Below, piece by piece: positions 8,065-17,255 of a DNA stretch of 64,000 nucleotides. The notes beneath the pieces are model-generated. The model had not been told where the DNA came from. It did not search any database and saw nothing but the letters and a program-made list of their open reading frames with translations. Source of the stretch: JBBRHQ01 sp963840235 (GTDB lineage: Bacteria > Actinomycetota > Thermoleophilia > Solirubrobacterales > 70-9); contig CAWIYC010000005.1 of NCBI GenBank assembly GCA_963840235.1, positions 310,001 through 374,000 of the forward strand, given 5' to 3'. The stretch's first letter is position 1. Every line of letters begins with the position of its first letter. The position numbers and the translations under genes are program-made.

Positions 8065-9258
8065 TCAGAGAGCCTCGAGGTAGCGCTCGGCGACCATGCG
8101 GTCGAAGGCGTGGGTGTCGTCCTCGCTCTCGCTGTAGCGTCCGGGGGTGTGGCCGCGCGAGGCGACGCCCTTCTGGGTCAGCTCGCAGACCCGCCAGTCC
8201 TCGCGGTTGACCTGATCCCAGAACTCGACCGCGTCGGAGGGATCGAAGCCGTCGGCGGCGATCGCGGAGGCCTCGAACAGCCACTCGCAGGTGACGGTCG
8301 TCCGGCCGGGCCCATGTGGCCAGATGGTGTGCAGCATGACGTAGTCGGGGTGGAACGAGATCAGGGCGTTGGGGAAGAGGGAGACGTAGAGGACGGTGCG
8401 GAGCTCATTCGCCGAGAGCCCGGTGATCGGCTCGCGGCCGCCGCCCCCCGGCCGAGCCATTGTCTCGGCGCCCTCGTTCAACTCCAGGGTGCCGCCGCAC
8501 CAGAGGCCGTCCCCGTCGAAGGCCTCGCCGCTGTCGTAGCTCGATAGCGCGTTCAGCTCGGGATGCACCCCCGGGCAGTGAAGGCACTCGTTGTAGTTCT
8601 CGGCGATCGCCTTCCAGTTGGCCTCGACCTCGTAGCGGCGCTCCGCCGCCGGGCGGAGCTCGCCGACCCGGTAGCGCTCGAGCCGCTCCGCAAGGTCGCC
8701 CACGTGCTCGGTCGGGTCCGGCGCCTCGCCGCTCGGATCGACCATCACCAGACCACCGATCACCGCGGTCCGGATCGGTCGCAGCCCGTTGCAGGCGGGA
8801 TCGAAGTCCTCGAGGTTCTCTGTGTACGGGGCCGCCTTCAGGCCTCCGTCGAACCCGTAGGCCCAGGCGTGGTATGGGCAGCGGATCAGCCGTTGCGCCC
8901 GGCCCGCCCCCTCGAGCAGGCGAGAGCCACGGTGGCGGCAGACGTTGAAGAAGGCTCGGGCGGCGCCGTCTTCGCCGCAGATCGCGAAGAAGGAATCGGG
9001 CCCGAGCTCGCGGGCGACGAAGGCCCCGGGCTCGGCGACGGCGGACTGATGGGCGAGGCAGATCCAGCCGCCGAAGATGCCCTCGACCTCCCACTCGAGG
9101 ACGCGGGAGTCGGTGAAGGCGGCGGCCGGCAGCATGCGCGCACGCCGCAGGGGCTTGACCGTTTCCTCGACCTCGGCGCGACGCAGGGGCGGGGACAGCG
9201 CAAGGTGGCCGTTCGCGACCCCCGCAGCTTCCCCGGAAGGCGCCTCTCCTGCGGTCAT
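8065..9258 (-). CDS. Rieske [2Fe-2S] aromatic ring-hydroxylating-type oxygenase, alpha subunit
   Basis: A 397-aa protein. The Rieske cluster ligands are C107-x-H109 (NVCRHRGSRLL) and C127-xx-H130 (RCPYHAWAYGFDG). The catalytic domain has ENYNECLHCPGVHPEL, giving the mononuclear iron ligands H227 and H232, with an acidic third ligand expected further on. This layout belongs to the Rieske non-heme iron oxygenases that act on aromatics and on quaternary amines such as choline or carnitine. No reductase or ferredoxin partner lies nearby, so the electron donor and the substrate are unknown. The start at 9258 gives a non-conserved leader of about 20 residues before the family-like sequence. It is divergent from the PLC-like gene. 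Confidence 0.85.
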   Translation of the reverse strand: MTAGEAPSGEAAGVANGHLALSPPLRRAEVEETVKPLRRARMLPAAAFTDSRVLEWEVEGIFGGWICLAHQSAVAEPGAFVARELGPDSFFAICGEDGAARAFFNVCRHRGSRLLEGAGRAQRLIRCPYHAWAYGFDGGLKAAPYTENLEDFDPACNGLRPIRTAVIGGLVMVDPSGEAPDPTEHVGDLAERLERYRVGELRPAAERRYEVEANWKAIAENYNECLHCPGVHPELNALSSYDSGEAFDGDGLWCGGTLELNEGAETMARPGGGGREPITGLSANELRTVLYVSLFPNALISFHPDYVMLHTIWPHGPGRTTVTCEWLFEASAIAADGFDPSDAVEFWDQVNREDWRVCELTQKGVASRGHTPGRYSESEDDTHAFDRMVAERYLEAL

Positions 9259-9396
9259 CTCGCGGCGGTTTTCGATGAGATCGCCAATGCCCGAACGGGG
9301 CGATCCTAGCGGGGGCGCCCACCCGTGCGAACCTGAACGGTGGAGAAACGGCCAGTATTTGGTGCCGGCGGGGCGCCCGGGAATAGGCTCGGGCCA

Positions 9397-10365
9397 ATGA
9401 GGGCTCGGATCCTTGCGGGAACGCTTGTGTGCGCCCTGTTGCTGTTTGCGCTATCCGCCGCCTCGGCCGCGGCCGGAAAGCACCGGCACGGCCCCGAGCG
9501 CTGCAACCGGGAGAAGGTTCTCTGCAAGCGGCCCTTCAACCGGGTGGTGCTGGCCGGCGCCCACAATGCGATGTCTGCCCTCGACCTCGGCTGGAAGATC
9601 CCCAACCAGACGATCGCGATCCCGGATCAGCTCAGCTTCGGGATCAGGGCGTTGCTGTTCGACACCCACTATGGCCGCCTGCAGCCGGACGGGACCGTGC
9701 GCACCGACGACGACGGCAAGGTGACCACGGGGATACGCGGCCTCTACCTCTGCCACGTCCTCTGCGAGATCGGCGCCTCCCCCCTGATCCCTGTGCTTCG
9801 CTCGATCGCCAGGTACCTAGAGCGCCACCCGGCCAACGTGCTCCTGATCGACAACGAGGACTACATCGCGCCGGCCGACTTCGCCGCCGCGATGCGGCTG
9901 AGCGGCCTCCGCTGGCACGTCTACCGCGGCCAGCCGGGGCCGAGGTGGCCGAGGCTGCGGAAGATGATCTCCAAACGCCAGCAGGTGGTGGTCCTGGCGG
10001 AGCACGACGCGGGCACGATCCCCTGGTATCACCGCGCCTACGACGGGATCATGCAGGAGACGCCGTATTCCTTCGCCACCCCGAACCTCCTGATCGACCC
10101 GGCGAACTGGCCCTCGAGCTGCCAGCCCAACCGGGGCGGGACCAACGGATCGCTCTTCCTCATCAACCACTGGTCGCCCTCGACTCCACCGGCCGTGCCC
10201 GACCCGGCGGCCTCGGCGGCGGTCAATGCCAAGGACGTGATCCTCGGCAGGACGGCCGAATGCGAGCAGGTCCGGGGCCGCCTGCCTTCGGTCATAGCCG
10301 CCGATCAGGTCACCTACGGAGGGCTGGTGGCGGCGGTGCACGAGCTCAACGTGGCCGGCAGCTAA
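9397..10365 (+). CDS. Secreted PI-PLC X-domain-like protein
   Basis: A 322-aa protein from ATG 9397 with a clear signal peptide (RILAGTLVCALLLFALSAASAAAG). The mature part resembles the TIM-barrel X domain of phosphatidylinositol-specific phospholipases C. GAHNAMSAL carries the first catalytic histidine, FGIRALLFDTHY the RxxxxD segment, and LYLCHVLC the second histidine; these are followed by HPANVLLIDNEDY and the conserved NHW near the C terminus. Similar secreted proteins are common in actinobacteria and usually uncharacterised. Phosphodiester cleavage is plausible but not shown by the sequence. The preceding gene is divergent and the next, SmpA-like, gene begins about 100 bp downstream on the same strand. 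Confidence 0.78.
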   Translation: MRARILAGTLVCALLLFALSAASAAAGKHRHGPERCNREKVLCKRPFNRVVLAGAHNAMSALDLGWKIPNQTIAIPDQLSFGIRALLFDTHYGRLQPDGTVRTDDDGKVTTGIRGLYLCHVLCEIGASPLIPVLRSIARYLERHPANVLLIDNEDYIAPADFAAAMRLSGLRWHVYRGQPGPRWPRLRKMISKRQQVVVLAEHDAGTIPWYHRAYDGIMQETPYSFATPNLLIDPANWPSSCQPNRGGTNGSLFLINHWSPSTPPAVPDPAASAAVNAKDVILGRTAECEQVRGRLPSVIAADQVTYGGLVAAVHELNVAGS

Positions 10366-10469
10366 CCGACGGGCACATCCGGAGGGCCGCCAGGCGAGCG
10401 GCCAAGCCGCTCGAAATGTGTGGGGGATTACGGATCGCCAACCTCCGCTGCGGTCCTACGATCGGTGCG

Positions 10470-11135
10470 ATGAGGCAGCGCAGGGGCAAACCTCTACCGA
10501 GCACGACCAACCATCGACGGCGGACGACAGCGGCGGTTGCGGTAGCGGCTGCGGCCCTGCTGCTCGCCACCGCCTCCATCTCCTCGCCGCCCGCCGCGGC
10601 TTCCGGTCAATCGCGCGAGCCCGGCATCCGTGTCGGCATCGGGATAGCCGGCGTCCGCATCGGCATGACCAGAGGCCAGGTGCGTCGGGTCCTCGGGCAG
10701 CCGCGGAGCGTCGAGGTGAAGAAGAACTCCGCCTTCGGGCCCGGCCACCCCGTCATCTACGGCTACGGTGGTCTCGGCGTGCTGTTCTGGAAGGGCGCGC
10801 CGCGCAACCCGAGCGCCAGCAAGCCGCCGGACCGCCGTCTGCGGGTCGCATCCGTCAACACCACCCGACCCTCGTTGCGCACCCGTCGCGGCATCGGCGT
10901 TGGCTCGCGGGAGGGGCAGGTCCGCCGCAAAGTGGCAGGCGTGCGCTGCGAGACGCTGAGCTTCAACGGCGACCGCTTCCGCAATTGCCACACCGGGCGA
11001 TACGACTGCAAGCAGCAACCCTGGGTGCTCGGCGATCTTCCCTGCCACATCAGCGCCTTCGTGCTGAACCGCAGGCACGGGCGGGTGAAGCGGGTCCAGG
11101 TCGGCTGGCTCGGCTCCCCCGCCGGATCGCTGTGA
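10470..11135 (+). CDS. Secreted protein with SmpA/OmlA-like repeat motif
   Basis: A 221-aa protein starting at ATG 10470 with an Arg-rich N terminus followed by a hydrophobic Ala/Leu signal segment and an Ala-rich cleavage region. In the mature part, GVRIGMTRGQVRRVLGQP matches the SmpA/OmlA/BLIP-like motif (GMTxxxVxxxLGxP). A weaker second copy is GIGVGSREGQVRRKVAGV. Four cysteines in the C-terminal third suggest disulfides. Function is unknown; the fold is often found in envelope and secreted proteins. Its stop overlaps the ATG of the next gene by one base, so the two are probably cotranscribed. Confidence 0.65.
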   Translation: MRQRRGKPLPSTTNHRRRTTAAVAVAAAALLLATASISSPPAAASGQSREPGIRVGIGIAGVRIGMTRGQVRRVLGQPRSVEVKKNSAFGPGHPVIYGYGGLGVLFWKGAPRNPSASKPPDRRLRVASVNTTRPSLRTRRGIGVGSREGQVRRKVAGVRCETLSFNGDRFRNCHTGRYDCKQQPWVLGDLPCHISAFVLNRRHGRVKRVQVGWLGSPAGSL

Positions 11136-12230
11136 TGGGGTCGTCTGCCATAGGGTGCGCCCCTGTGAAGCTACTCAGAATCACCCTCCTCGCCCTCGCC
11201 GGCCTCCTCCTCGCTAGCTCGAGCGCACCGGCCCTGGCGGCGTCGGCGCCACGGGGCGCGGCAGGCGCCAAGGTTCACATCACAGGCACCGCCTATGCCT
11301 TCGACAACCAGGACCCGATCGCCGGGGCGACGATCCGGGTGGCCGAGCTGCCGGGGGCGAAGGCGACCAGCGCGGCCGACGGCACCTACGACCTCGTCGT
11401 CCCCGACGGCGCCAGGGTCACCCCCTATATCGAGGCCGCCGGCTTCCACGGCATCTTCCTGCAGACCTTCGTCGCCGCCGGCAAGGACATCGAGCGGGTC
11501 AACTTCCAGGTTCCGTCGGTGGGCATCTACCACGGGCTGGCGGCGCTGCTCGGCGTCAAGCTGAACTCCGACGACAACCCCTCTCGCTGCGTCGTCGTCT
11601 CCACCTTCAGCACCGTCAACGTCCGTGACCTCAGCTTCGAGGACTTCGTCGGCTACGGCGCCCACGGCGTCGCCGGCGCCACCGCCGGCGCCTCGCCGAG
11701 CCTGCCGGACCCGATCTACTTCAACTCGTCGGTGATCCCCGACAAGACCCTGACCGAGTCCTCGATCGACGGCGGCGTGATCTGGCTCGACGTCCCGGGC
11801 GGCGTCTACAGGTTCACGGCCCAGCACGCGAGCGCCAGGTTCTCGAGCTTCGTCGCCACCTGCAAGGCGGGCCGCCTGGTCAACGCCAACCCGCCCCAGG
11901 GCCTATACCAGCTGAAGCCGGGCGAGAAGCCGGACGAGCGGGTCGACGCGTCGATCGCATCGTCCCGTCTGCGCTCCGCCGGGAACGGCGCGAAGGCGCT
12001 GCGTCTGAAGATCCGCGCAGGCGAATATGTCCTCGCCGGGGGTCGAGGTGCTCCGCGGTGGCAAGGTCGTCGCCCAGACTCACCCGGCCCGCTACCGGCG
12101 GGGCGCGCGGACGATCAGGCTCCCCCTCCGCCACAGGCTCGACGGCGGCTCGGGCACCCTGAGGCTGACGCTCAGCGATCCCGCCGGCAACACCAGGGTC
12201 CTGAAGCGGACGCTGAACCCGCCGTCCTAA
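11135..12230 (+). CDS. Secreted protein with carboxypeptidase-regulatory-like N-terminal domain, one frameshift
   Basis: Reading starts at ATG 11135 (or GTG 11165, which gives a cleaner signal peptide) with LLRITLLALAGLLLASSSAPALA. The first mature domain (VHITGTAYAFDNQDPIAG, then TSAADGTYDLVVPDGARVTP) looks like a carboxypeptidase-regulatory-like or transthyretin-type beta-sandwich. A middle domain has paired cysteines (NPSRCVVVSTFST, FVATCKAG). Near 12027-12045 the frame moves by one base, and the end (VEVLRGGKVVAQTHPARY, then LRLTLSDPAGNTRVLKRTL) looks like a final beta-sandwich. The intact product would be about 364 aa. Function is unknown. It converges with the FG-GAP gene, leaving 89 bp in which I see no convincing terminator. 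Confidence 0.62.
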
Positions 12231-12319
12231 CCGAGGTCAGAGCACCTCGAGATAGCGGGAACACTCCGGTCGGACGGGCGTCTCTTCGACTTCCCGATCC
12301 TGGCGCCGGGACGCGACCA

Positions 12320-13837
12320 CTAGGACCTCTGGACCTGCTCGCAGCCGACGGTCACGTCGTGGCTGTCCACGACGGCCTCATCGCGGCCTGGTCCGCAATC
12401 GACCCGGTCCCGGACTCCGTCCTTCGCGTTGACCAGGTCCCTGCCCCCGCCGGCGAATACGTGGTCCCTGCCCCCGCCCCCGTGAATCCGGTCGCCGCCG
12501 CCCGAGGTGTCAACGAGATCACGACCCGGTCCCGCACTGACGCAATCGGCGTCGCGCCCGGTGAAGATGTCGTCATTCCCCCCGAGCGCGACCGCCTGGT
12601 CTGGGCCTGGGAGAGCACGGATCAGGTCATTCGCCTCGGTGCCCTGCCGTAGCCGTGCCGGCCGGCCGTTGCAAAGACCCACCTCGTGCTTGAGCAGCAC
12701 AGTGATGTCATTCGACCCGGCGTTGGCGACCGCCAGATCAGGCGTGAAGTAGCGGTTGAAGGTCCAGTTTGTGATCGCGACGGGATGCTTCCCCGTCGGG
12801 TAGCTGGGCCCGCGGCGCAGTGTGCCATCGCCGTTGTTGAGGAGAACGGTGACACTGTCGGAGCCCGAGTTCACCACCGCAAGGTCGGTCCCCGGCTGGT
12901 TGTCGGCGTTGATCGCGATTAGGTCGGTTGGCGCGTCGCCGACCCGGTAGGTGCCGGTCTCCTCGAGGCCGAGGGGATCCGTCTCCCTGAGCAGGGTGAC
13001 GTCGTCGGAGCCCTTGTTGGCGACGGCGATCCTGTACTGGTAATCCCCGCGGGCCGCGCCGAAGTTCGCCTCGATGATCGCCGAGGGCTGGCGCCCGACC
13101 GGGGTCGTCGACTCCCCGGCGAACAGCCCCGGGCCGGGATAGTTGTAGCCGAACAACGAGGTCACCGAGTCGGAGCCCTTGTTGGCGACCCAGGTCACGA
13201 GCGCGGTGTTGTAGTTGGCGGTGATCGCCGAGGGCGAGTCGCCGACCGGAGCGGTCCCGACCAGCTCGTAGCCGTTCGGGCCGTTGCTGAAGATCGAGAT
13301 GTCATCTGAGCCCCGGTTGGCGACGACCAGGTCCATCCCGCCTCCGTTGAAGGGGTCCAGGCTCGAGTAGACAGCGGCGGAGGGCCGGGCTCCGGTCTGA
13401 AGAGAGGCGCCCGGGGAGAGGCTCGAGTAGGGCCCGTTGAACAACCTCATCCGGTCGCTGGAGGTGTCGACCAAAGCAAGGGGGCCCGAGTAGCCGGGGC
13501 GTCCTGCGAAGGCGGTCGGGGCGACCGGGGAATCGAAGGCCCGCTTCAGCTTCACCCTGCCGGCCAGCTCCTTGTAGAAGGCGAGCCGGCCTCTTCCCCG
13601 CTCGGCGACCAGCAGCGGACCAGAGCCGTCATCGTCGGCCAAGACGTCGGCCGGCCCCTTGCCGACCGCGAAGGGGCTCAGCCTCGCGGGCTCGAAGAGG
13701 GGCGCCGGGCGCGCCGCCGCCGTCCCCGCGCAGGAAAGAAGGACGGCGCACGCGAAAAGAGCCGCCGGGAATGCTCCGCGCCTTCTGTGATGCCGGGCGG
13801 TGGACTGGGAAATGTGGTCCATCAAGCGCTTGAACAC
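12320..13837 (-). CDS. Secreted FG-GAP/VCBS-type beta-propeller with C-terminal RTX-like calcium repeats
   Basis: A 505-aa protein with a signal peptide (PAALFACAVLLSCAGTAAA). About residues 55-395 contain recurring units of the kind DLVVANRGSDDISIFSN, IAVANKGSDDVTLL, LAVVNSGSDSVTVLLNN and LAVANAGSNDITVLL, spaced by about 50-60 residues; this is the repeat pattern of FG-GAP/VCBS propellers. The last 100 residues hold Gly/Asp-rich nonapeptide-like units (GGNDDIFTGRDADCV, GGGDRIHGGGGRDHVFAGGG) resembling RTX calcium-binding repeats. It is probably a calcium-stabilised extracellular or wall-associated protein with a binding role. No catalytic motif is visible. The start could also be the ATG six codons further in. 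Confidence 0.78.
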   Translation of the reverse strand: MFKRLMDHISQSTARHHRRRGAFPAALFACAVLLSCAGTAAARPAPLFEPARLSPFAVGKGPADVLADDDGSGPLLVAERGRGRLAFYKELAGRVKLKRAFDSPVAPTAFAGRPGYSGPLALVDTSSDRMRLFNGPYSSLSPGASLQTGARPSAAVYSSLDPFNGGGMDLVVANRGSDDISIFSNGPNGYELVGTAPVGDSPSAITANYNTALVTWVANKGSDSVTSLFGYNYPGPGLFAGESTTPVGRQPSAIIEANFGAARGDYQYRIAVANKGSDDVTLLRETDPLGLEETGTYRVGDAPTDLIAINADNQPGTDLAVVNSGSDSVTVLLNNGDGTLRRGPSYPTGKHPVAITNWTFNRYFTPDLAVANAGSNDITVLLKHEVGLCNGRPARLRQGTEANDLIRALPGPDQAVALGGNDDIFTGRDADCVSAGPGRDLVDTSGGGDRIHGGGGRDHVFAGGGRDLVNAKDGVRDRVDCGPGRDEAVVDSHDVTVGCEQVQRS

Positions 13838-13925
13838 GTAGTAACCCGTGAATACTCGGTTCCCGGGCGCATCGAATGCCTCCGCGGGCGGTTTATTCAG
13901 TCGTAATGCGTGCCCAGAAGGCGGC

Positions 13926-13954
13926 TTGCACGCCGAACGAAGGTTCGCTATACT
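13926..13954 (+). promoter_or_regulatory. Sigma-70-type promoter for the sigma factor gene
   Basis: TTGCAC at 13926-13931 and TATACT at 13949-13954 are separated by exactly 17 bp, very close to the TTGACA/TATAAT consensus. The predicted transcription start falls near 13961, about 40 bases before the TTG start of the sigma factor gene. It is the clearest housekeeping-type promoter I see in the window. Confidence 0.75.
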
Positions 13955-14001
13955 TTCTGAAGTATTCGGCCGGCTTGCGGCCTACCTCGGAAGGAGCACC
14001 A

Positions 14002-14950
14002 TTGGCAAGGACCAGAGGCGCTGCCGAGCAGCGCACCGATACGCGCCGCCGGCGCGGCGCACACATAGACGACGTAAGCGGCTCCAGCGCACGGGCGGAG
14101 AGGCGCACCGATGCCCATCTCGTGCCGGACCAGACCACCGACAGCTTCCAGCTCTTCCTCAACCAGGCGAGCCGCTACCCGCTGCTCACAGCCGCCCAGG
14201 AGATCGATCTGGCCAAGCGGATCGAGCGCGGCGACCTCGAGGCGAAGGAGCTTGCTGATCAACTCCAACCTGCGGCTGGTGGTCCGCTTCGCGACCCGCT
14301 ACCAGGGACACGGGCTGCCGCTCAACGACCTCGTGCAGGAGGCGATGATCGGGCTGATCCGCGCGGCGGAGAAGTTCGACTGGCGCCGCGGCTACAAGTT
14401 CTCCACCTACGCGGTTCTGTGGATAAAGCAGTCGATGCAGCGCGGGCTCGACAACAGCGGCCGGGCGGTGCGGATCCCGGCCCACATCGCCCAGCGCGAG
14501 CGCACCGTCAACCGGACAGCGAACGAGCTCAGCACCGAGCTCAACCGCGAGCCGACCGAAGAGGAGATCGCCAAGAAGGCAAAGCTTCCGCTGGAGGAGG
14601 TGATGGCGGTCCAGGACCTGGCCCGCGTCACCTCCAGCCTCGACGCTCCCGTCGGCGACAGCGAGACCACCCTCGGCGAACTGCGGGCGCAGAGCGACGG
14701 CCGCTCCGACGAGGAGGTCATCGACCGCGAGCGCGAGGAGGCCGTGAGCACGGCCCTGGCGACCCTGCCCGAGGGCGAGCGCCGCGTGCTCGAGGTCCGC
14801 TTCGGCACCGGCGGCGAGGTCGCGGGCACGCTCCGCGACGCCGCCCGCGCAGCCGGCGTCACCCAGGAGCAGGCCCGCAGGCTCGAGGCGCAGGGGCTGC
14901 AGCGCCTCGCCGCGAACGAGTCGTTGTCCGGCTGGCGCGAAGCGGCCTGA
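14002..14950 (+). CDS. RNA polymerase sigma-70 family factor, one frameshift
   Basis: The best start is TTG 14002, five bases after a perfect AAGGAG. Region 1.2 is DSFQLFLNQASRYPLLTAAQ. Region 2 has NLRLVVRFATRYQGHGLPL, LVQEAMIGLIRAAEKFDWRR and GYKFSTYAVLWIKQSMQRGL, the core-binding and -10 recognition helices. Region 3 runs from IPAHIAQRERTV, and region 4 is LATLPEGERRVLEVRFG plus an HTH (AARAAGVTQEQARRLEAQGL). About 315 aa without region 1.1, so a group 1/2-type factor. At 14251-14257 the sequence has one extra base (GAGCTTGCTGATC where GAGCTGCTGATC would keep frame), splitting the reading frame within region 1.2/2.1. Conservation on both sides argues for a sequencing or assembly indel. Confidence 0.88.
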
Positions 14951-14959
14951 TCTCCCGCC

Positions 14960-15157
14960 ATGTTCGAGGGCATCTACCGCACCGTCGACCGGCCCAAGCG
15001 CCACCAGGAGGTGCTGGAGCGGCTCGAGACCGGGACCCCGGTTCACCGCATCGCTACCGACCTCGGGATCACCCGGGGATCGGTGCGCCAGATCATCGAG
15101 CGGCTGCGCGCCGACGGCACCCTGCCAGAGGATTTCACGCCGGCCGACTCCCGCTGA
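14960..15157 (+). CDS. Small helix-turn-helix protein
   Basis: A 65-aa ORF from ATG 14960, nine bases after the sigma factor stop. The central part, VLERLETGTPVHRIATDLGI followed by TRGSVRQIIERLRADG, has the pattern of a homeodomain-like HTH (turn at GI-T, recognition helix RGSVRQIIERL). Tight spacing suggests cotranscription with the sigma factor. It may be a DNA-binding accessory or an anti-sigma-like modulator, but nothing in the sequence decides this. Its small size and lack of a strong ribosome site leave some doubt. Confidence 0.6.
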   Translation: MFEGIYRTVDRPKRHQEVLERLETGTPVHRIATDLGITRGSVRQIIERLRADGTLPEDFTPADSR

Positions 15158-15178
15158 GCCGGCGGCACCGCCGCCCGG

Positions 15179-16219
15179 CTAGCCGAGGACCAGTTCGGCG
15201 ACGCTGCGGACGGTGTTGACGTCGCCGGAGACGAGCAGGGTCGTCACCACCGACTCGCGCCACTTCTCGAGGTCGTGGCGGATCTTCTCGGGCGGCCCGA
15301 TCAGCGAGAGCTGATCGATCAGCTCGGCCGGGATCCTGGCGCCGGCCTCGTCCTTGCGGCCGCCGAGGTAGAGGTCCTGGACCTCGGCGATCGCCTCGCC
15401 GTAGCCCATGCGAATGGGGACGTTGGCGTGGAAGTTGGCCCCCTTGGCCCCCATGCCGCCGAAGTACAGCGCGTAGAAGGGGCGGACGGCGTCGATCGCG
15501 GCGTCGACGTCGTCGGAGACGATCAGCGGCACCGTCGCCGCCACCTCGAAGTCCTCGGCGCTTCGCCGGGCGCCCTGGCGGGCGAAGCCCTCCGCCAGCG
15601 GGCCGGTGTAGAGGTCCTGGTGGGCGGGCGAGAACAGCATCGGCAGCCAGCCGTCGCACAGCTCGGCGCAGAGGGCGATGTTCTTCGGCCCCTCCGCCCC
15701 GAGGAAGATCGGGATCTCCTCACGCAGGGGGTGGATCGAGGACTTCAGCGGCTTGCCCAGCCCGGTCCCGCCGGGCAGCGGCAGCGGGTAGTGAGGGCCA
15801 TCGCTGGTGACCGGCTCCCGGCGAGCCCAGATGTCGCGGAGAATGCCGATGTACTCGCGGGTTCGCGCAAGCGGCTTCGCGAACGGCATCCCGTACCAGC
15901 CCTCGACCACCTGGGGTCCGGAGACGCCGAGACCGAGGATGAAGCGCCCGCCGGAGAGGTGGTCCAGCGTCATCGCCGCCATTGCCGTAGCCGCCGGCTG
16001 GCGGGCCGAGATCTGGGATATCGCCGTCCCCAGCCGAACCCGCTCGGTCTCGGAGCCCCACCAGGCGAGCGGGGTGAGGCCGTCGGAGCCGTAGGCCTCG
16101 GCGGTCCAGATCGAGTCGAAGCCGAGCCTCTCGGCCTCGGCGATCGCCTCGGTCACCCCGGGCGGCGGGCCACCGGCCCAGTAGCCGGTGTTGAGGCCGA
16201 GCTTCAGGTCCCCGGCGAT
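15179..16219 (-). CDS. LLM-class (luciferase-like) F420-dependent oxidoreductase, non-canonical start
   Basis: A TIM-barrel flavin/F420 enzyme of the bacterial luciferase superfamily. Motifs include ERLGFDSIWTAEAYGSD, MTLDHLSGGRFILGLGVSG, a central PIFLGAEGPKNIALCAELCD segment and a C-terminal GPPEKIRHDLEKW. The first canonical start (GTG 16159) would cut off KLGLNTGYWAGGPPPG, which is plainly the family N terminus. Upstream, the only possible starts are CTG at 16207 (giving MKLGLNTGYW) or ATC at 16219, four bases after GGAGGG. I list the longer form (346 aa). Either a rare start codon is used or a base has been miscalled. It follows the MDR reductase by 10 bp and is the last gene of a minus-strand cluster. 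Confidence 0.85.
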   Translation of the reverse strand: MAGDLKLGLNTGYWAGGPPPGVTEAIAEAERLGFDSIWTAEAYGSDGLTPLAWWGSETERVRLGTAISQISARQPAATAMAAMTLDHLSGGRFILGLGVSGPQVVEGWYGMPFAKPLARTREYIGILRDIWARREPVTSDGPHYPLPLPGGTGLGKPLKSSIHPLREEIPIFLGAEGPKNIALCAELCDGWLPMLFSPAHQDLYTGPLAEGFARQGARRSAEDFEVAATVPLIVSDDVDAAIDAVRPFYALYFGGMGAKGANFHANVPIRMGYGEAIAEVQDLYLGGRKDEAGARIPAELIDQLSLIGPPEKIRHDLEKWRESVVTTLLVSGDVNTVRSVAELVLG

Positions 16220-16229
16220 GGCGCCCTCC

Positions 16230-17243
16230 TCAGCTCTCGCGGGCGACGCTGAGGACGAGCTTGCCGTTGTTCTCGCCGCTGAACAGCTTCAGCAGCGCCT
16301 GGGGAAAGTTCTCGATCCCCTCGACGACGTCCTCGCGCGTCTTCACTTTGCCTTCAGCCACCCAGCCCGCCATCTCCTCGGCCCCCTCCGCGTAGCGGCC
16401 GAAGTAATCGGGAAAGACGAACCCGGTCATCGAGGCGTGGTTGACGAGCAGCGACATGTAGTTGGACGGCCCCTGCATCGGCCCGGTGTTGTTGTACTGG
16501 GAGATCGCGCCGCAGATCACGACCCGCGCGTGGCGGTTCAGCAGCGCCAGCGCCGCGTCGAGGATGTCGCCGCCGACGTTGTCGAAGTAGACGTCGATGC
16601 CGTCCGGGCAGGCACCGGCGAGCGCCTTGCCGAAATCGTCGGCCTTGTAGTCGACCGCCGCATCGAAGCCGACCTCCTCGCTCAGGTAGCGGCACTTCTC
16701 CTCTCCGCCGGCGATGCCGACCGTTCGGCAGCCCTTGATCTTCGCGATCTGTCCGACGACCGCGCCCACGGCGCCGGCGGCCGCCGAGACCACCACCGTC
16801 TCGCCCTCCTTCGGCTGTCCGATGTCGAGAAGACCGAAGTAGGCCGTCAACCCCGGCATCCCGAGGGTGCCGAGGAAAGTCGGAAGGGGCGCCAGGCTGG
16901 AATCGACCTTGACCACGCCGCCGCCGTTGCTGATCGCGTATTCCTGGACGCCGAAGAGGCCAGTGACGGTGTCGCCGTCGCTGAAATCAGGATGCTTGGA
17001 CTCGACTACCCGGCCGATTGCGAGCGCCCGCATGACCTCGCCTATCGCGACCGGGGGGACGTAGGAGCGGCCTTCGTTGACCCAACCCCGCATCGCCGGG
17101 TCGAGCGAGATGTAGGCGACCTCGACCAGGAACTCGCCATCTCCGGGCTCGCCGACCGGCTCGGAGGCGTATTCCCAGTCGCTGTCCTTGGGGAGCCCGA
17201 CCGGACGGGCGGCGAGCCTGTAGAGGTGGTTGGTGGCACTCAC
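16230..17243 (-). CDS. NADP-dependent MDR-family oxidoreductase (CurA/PTGR-like)
   Basis: A 337-aa zinc-free medium-chain reductase from GTG 17243 behind AAGGTGGGGAG. Family signatures are VAYISLDPAMRGWVNEG near the N terminus, LGTLGMPGLTAYFGLLDIG, the nucleotide-binding stretch VVSAAAGAVGAVVGQIAKIKG, and IDVYFDNVGGDILDAALALL. Relatives reduce alpha,beta-unsaturated aldehydes and ketones, as in curcumin or prostaglandin reductases. Substrate is unknown. It begins 12 bp after the response regulator stop and ends 10 bp before the LLM oxidoreductase, so the four genes from 19345 down to 15179 could form one operon. Confidence 0.88.
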   Translation of the reverse strand: MSATNHLYRLAARPVGLPKDSDWEYASEPVGEPGDGEFLVEVAYISLDPAMRGWVNEGRSYVPPVAIGEVMRALAIGRVVESKHPDFSDGDTVTGLFGVQEYAISNGGGVVKVDSSLAPLPTFLGTLGMPGLTAYFGLLDIGQPKEGETVVVSAAAGAVGAVVGQIAKIKGCRTVGIAGGEEKCRYLSEEVGFDAAVDYKADDFGKALAGACPDGIDVYFDNVGGDILDAALALLNRHARVVICGAISQYNNTGPMQGPSNYMSLLVNHASMTGFVFPDYFGRYAEGAEEMAGWVAEGKVKTREDVVEGIENFPQALLKLFSGENNGKLVLSVARES

Positions 17244-17255
17244 CTCCCCACCTTT

